From Bordetella petrii (GTDB lineage Bacteria > Pseudomonadota > Gammaproteobacteria > Burkholderiales > Burkholderiaceae_B): a stretch of 64,000 nt of DNA. Positions 58,198 to 64,000 of the stretch are shown piece by piece (the first letter of the stretch is position 1; the number at the start of each line of letters is the position of its first letter). The stretch spans positions 1,807,623 to 1,871,622 of the forward strand of contig NZ_JAFMZZ010000001.1 in the NCBI RefSeq assembly GCF_017356245.1, read 5' to 3'. The notes beneath the pieces were generated by a model. It did no database searches and had not been told where the DNA came from. It was given only the letters and a program-made list of their open reading frames with translations. Made by a program: the position numbers and the translations under genes.

Positions 58198-58585
58198 AGA
58201 AACCCTGCTGGCCTTCGATTTCGGCGAAAAGAAAATCGGCATCGCCATCGGCAATACGCTGACGCGCCAGGCGCGGCCCCTGGAAATCATCTTCTCCGAA
58301 GTCCGCGAGGCGCGCTTTGCCCGCATCGGGCAGCTGCTGCAGCTATGGCAGCCGCAGCGCGTGGTTGTCGGCCTGGCGCTGGCCACCGACGGCGGCGAAC
58401 AGCCCGCCACCGCGCGCTGCCGGCGCTTCGCCAACCAGCTGCACGGCCGCTTCGGCCTGGCCGTCGAACTGGTCGACGAGCGCGGCTCCAGCATGGAAGC
58501 CCAGCGCCTGCTGGGCACCCATGCGCCCGACGACGCGGTGGCGGCCGCGGTCATCCTGCAACGCTATCTCGACGCCCTGCCATGA
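58190..58585 (+). CDS. yqgF: Putative pre-16S rRNA nuclease / RuvX
   Basis: A 131-residue RNase H-fold nuclease: AFDFGEKKIGIAIG carries the first catalytic Asp, VVGLALATDG the second strand motif, and DERGSSMEAQRLL and HAPDDAVAAAVILQRYLD the late acidic residues. It completes 5' maturation of 16S rRNA in E. coli. ATG 58190 is preferred; GTG 58181 is an in-frame alternative. Confidence 0.94.
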   Translation: MPEETLLAFDFGEKKIGIAIGNTLTRQARPLEIIFSEVREARFARIGQLLQLWQPQRVVVGLALATDGGEQPATARCRRFANQLHGRFGLAVELVDERGSSMEAQRLLGTHAPDDAVAAAVILQRYLDALP

Positions 58586-58685
58586 TCCGTGCCAGTCGTG
58601 CGCCGACCCCGATCGCGGGTATGATGCTGGCCGGCCGGCGGCGCGCCACACGGGTGGGCGCCGATGCGGCCTGGGAGCCCCTGAT

Positions 58686-59429
58686 TTGCTGAAGTTGCCG
58701 CGTGTCATCCTGCGCCTGGCCCTGGTGGCGCCGTGGATCGTGTTCGGCCTGCTGTGCGTGGGCCTGGCCTACCCTTTCATGGAACTGCCCGCGCGCGCCG
58801 GCCTGAACCGCTACTGGTCGCGCAAGCTGATGGCCATGTGCGGCATCCGCGTGGTGGAAAGCGGCGACCCGGTGCTGTCCGGCCCCGTGCTGTGGGTGGC
58901 CAACCACGTGTCCTGGGTCGATATCTTCGTGGTCAATTCGGTGCGCGCCACGGCCTTCGTGGCCAAGAGCGAGATCCGCGGCTGGCCGCTGATCGGCTGG
59001 CTGGCCGCCGGCGCCGGCACGCTGTTCATCGAGCGGGGCCAGCGCCACGCCGTGCATGCGGTGGGCGAATCGGTGCAGGCGCGCTTCCGGCAGGGCGTGG
59101 CGGTGGGCCTGTTTCCCGAAGGCACCACCAGCGAGGGCGACACCGTGCGCCCTTTCCACGCCAGCCTGTTCGAGCCGGCCCGCACCGCGGGCGTGCCTAT
59201 TCAACCGGTGGTGCTGCGCTTCCTGCAGCATGGCCGGCGCAGCCCGCTGGCCGCGTTCGTGGGCGAAGAAACCCTGGCGGTGAACTTGTGGCGCGTGCTA
59301 GGGGCCACCGGCCTGGCTGTGGAAGTCGAATTCCTGCCGCCGCTGCAGGCGCAGGCACCCGACGGCCAGCCGGTCAGCCGGCTCGAGATGTCGCGGCTGG
59401 CGCGCGCGGCCATCGCCGCCCGGCTGTAG
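58686..59429 (+). CDS. plsC: 1-acyl-sn-glycerol-3-phosphate acyltransferase
   Basis: Membrane-bound acyltransferase making phosphatidic acid. A 247-residue product starting at TTG 58686, with an N-terminal hydrophobic segment (residues 9-30). The HX4D motif is NHVSWVD and the later motif LFPEGTTSEGD. In related genomes I recall pyr genes between yqgF and plsC; here only 100 bp separate them and I see no gene in that gap. Confidence 0.92.
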   Translation: MLKLPRVILRLALVAPWIVFGLLCVGLAYPFMELPARAGLNRYWSRKLMAMCGIRVVESGDPVLSGPVLWVANHVSWVDIFVVNSVRATAFVAKSEIRGWPLIGWLAAGAGTLFIERGQRHAVHAVGESVQARFRQGVAVGLFPEGTTSEGDTVRPFHASLFEPARTAGVPIQPVVLRFLQHGRRSPLAAFVGEETLAVNLWRVLGATGLAVEVEFLPPLQAQAPDGQPVSRLEMSRLARAAIAARL

Positions 59430-59469
59430 GGCGCGCCCGCCGGCCCGCGGCCCGGCGATTCCCGCCGCG

Positions 59470-60303
59470 CTATTCGCCCAGCGGGTCCTGGAACTGCGAG
59501 CACTTGATCTGCGCCACCTTGCGGTCCTGCAGGCGCATGGCCGTCAGCGAGCCGCCCCATACGCAGCCGGTGTCCAGGCAGATGACGTCGGGCCGCACCA
59601 GCAGGCCCAGGGTGGACCAGTGCCCGAACACCACGGTGATGTCGCGCGTGGCGCGGCCGGGCACGTCGAACCAGGGCAGCAGGCCGGCCGGCCATGCGCC
59701 CGGGGCCACCTTGGTGGCGAATTCCATGTGGCCCGCCGGCGTGCACAGGCGGATGCGGGTCAGCGCGTTGATGATCACGCGCATCCGCTTGCCGCCCTTG
59801 TGGCGTTCTTTCCAGTGGGCCGGCTCGTTGCCGTACATTTTCTGCAGCGCCTTCTGCCAGTTCGGTCCGCGCAGGGCGTCCTGGACTTCGCCGGCCAGCG
59901 CCAGGGTCTTGGCCACGTCCCATTTGGCCAGCACGCCGGCATGCACCAGCAGGTGGCCCTGCTCGAAGTGGGCCAGCGGCCGAAAGCGCAGCCAGTCGAT
60001 CAGTTCGTCGGCGTCGGGGGCCTGCAGGATCTCGTCGATGGTGTCCGACTTCGACGGCTTGCGCACGCCGGCGGCGGCGGCCAGCAGATGCAGGTCGTGG
60101 TTGCCCAGCACCGAAACGGCGCGCTCGCCCAGCCCGATGATGCGGCGCAGGCTGGCCAGCGACTGCGGGCCGCGGTTGACCAGGTCGCCGGCAAACCAGA
60201 ACTGCGCGTCGGGGTCGCCGGCCAGGTCGGGGTGCGCAAGAAGTTCGTCCAGCGGCGCGCAGCAACCTTGCACGTCGCCGATCATCCAGATGCTGCCTTT
60301 CAT
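59470..60303 (-). CDS. apaH: Bis(5'-nucleosyl)-tetraphosphatase, symmetrical
   Basis: Hydrolyses Ap4A to two ADP; known also to decap Np4-capped RNA. A 277-residue calcineurin-like fold with [27 protein letters not shown] and [11 protein letters not shown] metal motifs, and VFGHWSTLG late. ATG 60303 overlaps the lptG stop by 4 bp, so it is translated from the lptG operon. Confidence 0.95.
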   Translation of the reverse strand: MKGSIWMIGDVQGCCAPLDELLAHPDLAGDPDAQFWFAGDLVNRGPQSLASLRRIIGLGERAVSVLGNHDLHLLAAAAGVRKPSKSDTIDEILQAPDADELIDWLRFRPLAHFEQGHLLVHAGVLAKWDVAKTLALAGEVQDALRGPNWQKALQKMYGNEPAHWKERHKGGKRMRVIINALTRIRLCTPAGHMEFATKVAPGAWPAGLLPWFDVPGRATRDITVVFGHWSTLGLLVRPDVICLDTGCVWGGSLTAMRLQDRKVAQIKCSQFQDPLGE

Positions 60304-61478
60304 GCGGGGCTTCGTCTCCAGGGCCAGCGCGCCTGCGCGAACCGCGCGGTGGCGTGGCGGTATTCCATCAGGCTGAGCGCGCCCAGCGCCAGCAGTGTGG
60401 CCCCCAGGTTGGGGCCCAGCGCCGTCAGCCACGGCGGCCAGCGGCTCAGCATGCCGACGTTCAGCGCCAGCTGGTTCAGCATGAAGAAGCCCACGCCCAG
60501 CAGAATGCCGATGAACACCTTGGCGCCCACGCCGCCGCGGCGCGTCTGCATGAAGCCGATGGGCGCGGCGATGGTGATCATGACCAGCAGCGTGAAGGGA
60601 TACGAGACCTTGCGCCACAGCGCCACCACCTGGCGGCCGGCGTCGAGCTGGTTGTGGTGCAGGTAGTCGATGTAGTCGAGCAGGGTGCCCAGCGACATGC
60701 GCTCGGGGGTCAGCACGCGGGCCAGCAGGCGTCCGGGGCTGAGCGTGGTGTCCAGTTCGCGCTGCGGCAGCTTGCTTACGCGCGCCGGCGGCGTGCGCGG
60801 CGGCTTGGCGTCGGCCAGCGCCTGCGCGGCGCGGTCGTCGATGTGGGTTTCGGCCACGTCTTTCAGCATCAGCTTGTCGTCGGTGAACGCGCCGGTGGCG
60901 GCCGTGGACATGGTGGTCAGCTGCAGGCCCGGCTTGAATTCATACACCGTGACGCCCTCGACGTTGCCGTCGGCCAGCAGTTTGGCGATGTTGATGATGC
61001 GGGTGCCGCCGTCGCGGGTGGGTTCCTTGAACCAGTAGCCGCTGTCCATGCGGGTGCCGCTGGCCTTGCCGCGGAACATCAGGCTGGCCTCGCCGCTTTT
61101 GATCTCGGCGGCCGGCGTGACGAACTCGGACAACAGCGAGGCGCCGATCATCAGGGGCAGGGTGATCAGCCACAGCATGCGCAGCAGCCGCATGCCGCTG
61201 ACCCCCGAGACCCGCAGGATGACCAGCTCGTTGCGCTGCGCCAGCCCGGCCAGCGCCAGGATGGCGCCGATCAGCAGCCCGATGGGCAGCAGGTCGTACA
61301 GGCGGGTGGGCAGCGCCAGGGCCTGCATGTACAGCAGGGCCAGCATGCTGAACTTGTCGCCCACGTTGTCCAGGTCGTCGACCAGGGCGAAGAACGTGAA
61401 CAGGCCCAGCAGGGCCAGCAGGACCACTGCACAAGAGCGATAGATTTCGCGGGCCAGATAGCGGCGGGCTGTACGCAT
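60300..61478 (-). CDS. lptG: LPS export ABC transporter permease LptG
   Basis: A 392-residue inner-membrane subunit of LptB2FG, which extracts lipopolysaccharide. It has three N-terminal and three C-terminal membrane helices around a periplasmic beta-jellyroll domain (about 110-290). [21 protein letters not shown] and [17 protein letters not shown] (coupling helix) are typical. lptF is not next to it. Confidence 0.92.
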   Translation of the reverse strand: MRTARRYLAREIYRSCAVVLLALLGLFTFFALVDDLDNVGDKFSMLALLYMQALALPTRLYDLLPIGLLIGAILALAGLAQRNELVILRVSGVSGMRLLRMLWLITLPLMIGASLLSEFVTPAAEIKSGEASLMFRGKASGTRMDSGYWFKEPTRDGGTRIINIAKLLADGNVEGVTVYEFKPGLQLTTMSTAATGAFTDDKLMLKDVAETHIDDRAAQALADAKPPRTPPARVSKLPQRELDTTLSPGRLLARVLTPERMSLGTLLDYIDYLHHNQLDAGRQVVALWRKVSYPFTLLVMITIAAPIGFMQTRRGGVGAKVFIGILLGVGFFMLNQLALNVGMLSRWPPWLTALGPNLGATLLALGALSLMEYRHATARFAQARWPWRRSPA

Positions 61479-61558
61479 GAAAAGGGTGTGCGTCGGTATG
61501 CGCGTAAACGTGAAAGCTTACCAAAATCGGCCGGCATCCCGGCACTTCCTTGCGTGTG

Positions 61559-62293
61559 TCAAGGAATGTCAACCATGCGCATGCGGCGGGTCAGGGTGCC
61601 GGTGCGCGAATTCAGGTAACTGGTGTGCCGGTGTTTGTCGTAATAGCGCGGGTTGGGCAGCATGGCCGCCAGGCGCGCCGCCTGGGAACTGCCCAGCCCG
61701 GCGGCGCTGGTCTTGTAGTAGTGGCGGGCGGCCGCCTCGGCGCCGAACACCCCCACGCCCCATTCGGCCACATTCAGATACAGCTCCAGGATGCGCTGCT
61801 TGGGCATGACATGTTCGATCATGTAGGTCAGCACCAGTTCCTGGCCCTTGCGCAGGTAGCTGCGCGAGCTGGACAGGAACAGGTTCTTGGCCAGCTGCTG
61901 GGTAATGGTCGAGCCGCCGCGCATCTTGTGGCGGCCGCGCGCCTCCTGGCGCTGGTTGTATTCCCAGGCCTTGCGGATGGCGTCCCATTCGACGCCGTCG
62001 TGCTCGGTGAAATTGGCGTCTTCGGACGCCACCACCGCGCGCTTGAGCGAATTGCTGATGCGGTCGTACGGCACCCACCGGTACTGCAGCTCGGCATCGG
62101 GGTCGGTCTCGCGCAGCCGCGACAATTCCTGGCGCATGATGGCGCTGCTGCCCGGGTCGCGGTAGGCATACCAGACCACCAGGCAGAACATCCACAGCTG
62201 GTACATGATCAGCAGGCACAGCAGTGCCATGATGCCCGCGCCGATGACCCGGCCCCAGCGGATCCGGCCCATGGTCGAACGGCGCGTCGGCAT
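61559..62293 (-). CDS. mtgA: Monofunctional peptidoglycan glycosyltransferase
   Basis: A 244-residue GT51 enzyme that polymerises lipid II. One N-terminal membrane anchor (residues 16-38), then the catalytic Glu motif AVVASEDANFTEHDG, RGGSTITQQLAKNLFL, the RKGQELVLTYMIE segment and LYLNVAEWG. It lies 6 bp after aroE in the tonB-like-aroE-mtgA series. Confidence 0.96.
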   Translation of the reverse strand: MPTRRSTMGRIRWGRVIGAGIMALLCLLIMYQLWMFCLVVWYAYRDPGSSAIMRQELSRLRETDPDAELQYRWVPYDRISNSLKRAVVASEDANFTEHDGVEWDAIRKAWEYNQRQEARGRHKMRGGSTITQQLAKNLFLSSSRSYLRKGQELVLTYMIEHVMPKQRILELYLNVAEWGVGVFGAEAAARHYYKTSAAGLGSSQAARLAAMLPNPRYYDKHRHTSYLNSRTGTLTRRMRMVDIP

Positions 62294-62299
62294 GCCCGG

Positions 62300-63163
62300 T
62301 CAGTCCCTGGCCAGCAGCGCGGCGCGCAGGGCGGCCAGCACGGGCGACGGGTCGGGCCGCACCCCGTGCCAGATCAGGAAGCTTTCGGCGGCCTGGCCCA
62401 CCAGCATGCCCAGGCCGTCGGCCGTGCGGGCGGCGCCGTCTTCGGTGGCCTGGCGCATGAACGCCGTGGGATGAGCCGCATACATCATGTCGTAGGCCAG
62501 GGCATCGGGCGCGTACAGGCCGCGCGGCAGCTCGGGCGCGGCACCCTGCAGGCTGCTGGCGGTGGCGTTGATCACCACGTTCCAGCCGCCCGCGGCGCCG
62601 GCCTCGGCCAGGGCCCCCGCCGTGACGTGCGTGCCCGGCACGGCGCCGGCCGCGGCCCAGCCGGCGGCCAGGTCGTGCGCGCGCTGGGGGCTGCGGTTGA
62701 CGATATGGATGCGGGCGCAGCCGGCCGCGGCCAGCGGCTGCAGCACGCCGCGGGCCGCGCCGCCGGCGCCCACCAGCAGCACGCGGGCGCCTTCCAGCAT
62801 CACGCCCAGCCGCAGCAGGTCGCCCACCAGCCCCACCCCGTCGGTGTTGCAGCCATGCCAGGCGCCGTCGCGCAGCCACAGCGTATTGACCGCGCCGGCC
62901 AGGCGGGCCCGCTCGCTCAGGTGCGCGCCGGCCAGTTCGCGGGCCTCTTCCTTGAACGGCACGGTCACGTTCAGGCCCAGGCCGCCCTGTTCGCGAAACG
63001 CCTGCACGGTGGCCGCGAAGCCGTCCACCGGCGCCGGCAGCCGCTCGTACTGCAGCGGCTTGCCGGTCTGCGCCGAGAACATGGCGTGGATCTGCGGCGA
63101 GCGGCTGTGCGCCACGGGGTTGCCGATCACGGCGTAGCGGGGCAGGGAACTGGCCTGGCTCAT
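62300..63163 (-). CDS. aroE: Shikimate dehydrogenase
   Basis: NADPH-dependent reduction of 3-dehydroshikimate. ATG 63163 gives 287 residues. Substrate site AVIGNPVAHSRSPQIH, catalytic Lys in NVTVPFKEEA, NTDG, cofactor loop VGAGGAARGVLQPL and the NRSPQRAHDL segment are all present. The start overlaps the TonB-like stop (ATGA). Confidence 0.97.
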   Translation of the reverse strand: MSQASSLPRYAVIGNPVAHSRSPQIHAMFSAQTGKPLQYERLPAPVDGFAATVQAFREQGGLGLNVTVPFKEEARELAGAHLSERARLAGAVNTLWLRDGAWHGCNTDGVGLVGDLLRLGVMLEGARVLLVGAGGAARGVLQPLAAAGCARIHIVNRSPQRAHDLAAGWAAAGAVPGTHVTAGALAEAGAAGGWNVVINATASSLQGAAPELPRGLYAPDALAYDMMYAAHPTAFMRQATEDGAARTADGLGMLVGQAAESFLIWHGVRPDPSPVLAALRAALLARD

Positions 63164-64000
63164 GGGACTCGGGTTTCCAGGGTGTCGTTGACGAAATGCC
63201 AGGTGCGGGTAATGACCAGCATGTCGGCTTCGCGCGCAATCTGCGGCGGGAAGGGAGGAAAGGGCGCCGCCATCTGCACGATGCGCCGCGCGGCCTGGTT
63301 CAGCACGGCGTGTTCCGACGGCTGGTCGATCTCGACACTGGCCACGCTGCCGTCGGCGCGCACCGATACGGTGATCTGCAGCGAGCCGTAGATGCGGCCG
63401 CGCGCCTCTTCGGGGTAGTGCCGGGTGCCGATGGCCTCGACGCGCGAGCGCCAGGCGTCGAGATAGGCGGCGTAGCGCGATGCCTGCGCCGAGGGCGCGA
63501 CGAATTCCTTGCGCGGCTGCGCGTTGTACGACTGGATGCGGGCGGCCAGCGTGGCGACCTGCGCGTTCTGCACCACGCCGGGCTGGTCGTGCACGTCTTC
63601 GCCGGGCGCCGTGGCGTCGGGCCACGGGTAGACCGGCTGGCGCTCGGTGCCGGTCTTGGCCTGCGCTTCCAACTGGGTCAGCAGGCGCATCTGCTCGGCT
63701 TCGAGCTGCGCCTGCCGCTTGCGCATGGCCTGCAGCACGATGGTCTCGGCTGATTCGCCGGTGCGCGGCAGCGGCGTGGCGGCCACGCCGCGCTCGGCAT
63801 TGCCGCCGCCGTCCACCTGGCTTTGCGCCACCACTTGCGCCTGGACGGGGGCGGACTGCGTATGGGCGTTGACCAGCACGATTTCCAGCGGCGCCTGGGC
63901 GGGCCGGGCCGGCGCAGGCGCGGCAAACCGCCACGCCAGCGCGCCGGCGTGCAGCAGCAGCGAAATCGCCAGTCCGATCCGCAAGTAGTGCTGGGCAGGC
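63160..64000 (-). CDS. TonB-like protein (5' end at or beyond window edge)
   Basis: At least 274 residues from a TTG at 63984, but the frame is open to the window edge and the true start may lie outside. A hydrophobic N-terminal anchor (AISLLLHAGALAWRF) is followed by a Gln/Glu-rich coiled stretch and a TonB C-terminal domain (SYNAQPRKEFVAPSA, then YPEEARGRIYGSLQITVSVRADGSV). It spans the periplasm and would transmit ion-gradient energy to outer-membrane receptors. No exbB or exbD is seen in the window. Confidence 0.85.
   Translation of the reverse strand, partial: PAQHYLRIGLAISLLLHAGALAWRFAAPAPARPAQAPLEIVLVNAHTQSAPVQAQVVAQSQVDGGGNAERGVAATPLPRTGESAETIVLQAMRKRQAQLEAEQMRLLTQLEAQAKTGTERQPVYPWPDATAPGEDVHDQPGVVQNAQVATLAARIQSYNAQPRKEFVAPSAQASRYAAYLDAWRSRVEAIGTRHYPEEARGRIYGSLQITVSVRADGSVASVEIDQPSEHAVLNQAARRIVQMAAPFPPFPPQIAREADMLVITRTWHFVNDTLETRVP

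Noticed and set aside
58586..58685. Small gene between yqgF and plsC starting at the ATG near 58582
   Set aside because: The frame is about 36 codons, Arg-rich, overlaps the plsC start and has no ribosome site or similarity.

Overview
The window is GC-rich DNA (roughly two-thirds G+C) with tightly packed, often ATGA-overlapping genes. The gene content (DUF3460-scpA-panC, argJ next to a DUF815-type ATPase and a Nudix gene, pilD-coaE-zapD, hemL-thiE-thiD beside rubA, a Bug-family solute receptor) points to a chromosome of the Bordetella/Achromobacter group (Betaproteobacteria, Alcaligenaceae). The genus call is an inference from family knowledge, not from a database search. I saw no rRNA, tRNA, insertion sequence, integrase or CRISPR array.

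Layout. 1-4.8 kb: the end of a type VI secretion effector locus, with a DUF2169/pentapeptide-repeat adaptor, a second pentapeptide protein, a PAAR-like (DUF4150) protein ending in a GH-E nuclease, and a SUFU-type immunity protein. 4.9-10.3 kb: glpK, a drug-type MFS pump, DUF3460, scpA, panC and an HTH-only LuxR protein. 10.3-17.3 kb: an IclR-controlled catabolic cluster (acyl-CoA dehydrogenase, acyl-CoA ligase, MFS importer, cyclase-type hydrolase, Bug receptor) with a 7-bp palindrome in the divergent promoter. 17.3-20.8 kb: a PIG-L deacetylase with a propeller-like C-terminus, a repeat-filled gap and an NlpE-like lipoprotein. 21-23.3 kb: pilD-coaE-zapD. 23.5-32.5 kb: a four-gene mdtABC-plus-outer-membrane-factor efflux operon. 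32.7-37.8 kb: a lipoprotein phosphoesterase, then Nudix/ThiE, ATPase and argJ. 38.1-52.5 kb: a MarR-regulated aromatic catabolic region (esterase, MarR, a branched-chain-type ABC importer, then a seven-gene operon resembling the aerobic 2-aminobenzoyl-CoA pathway). 52.5-64 kb: a DUF342 protein and housekeeping genes (hemL, thiE, thiD, rubA, yqgE, yqgF, plsC, apaH, lptG, mtgA, aroE, tonB-like).

How the genes work together. The MarR region reads as one regulon. An 18-bp near-palindrome (TASTTKAAACCTAAACTA) occurs in both key promoters: between the esterase-marR pair and the ABC importer (39589-39606), and over the -10 of the ring-oxidising operon (44701-44718). The importer would bring in an aromatic acid, the ligase would make its CoA thioester, and the FAD monooxygenase/reductase fusion would dearomatise the ring. 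SDR, crotonase, acyl-CoA dehydrogenase, thioesterase and RidA homologues would then process the alicyclic product.

Most unusual are two families of intergenic repeats that no gene explains. Family A is a ~90-bp element of two GGTGTC...GACACC hairpins around a conserved ~29-nt spacer. Eight complete, partial or degenerate copies occur here, all intergenic, and most start 13-46 bp from a stop codon. Family B is a ~165-bp element that forms a 29-bp stem around a ~71-nt conserved core. Two full copies and one split copy occur, each beside a family A element. The two full B copies differ at five positions in the stem, and every change is compensated on the opposite arm.
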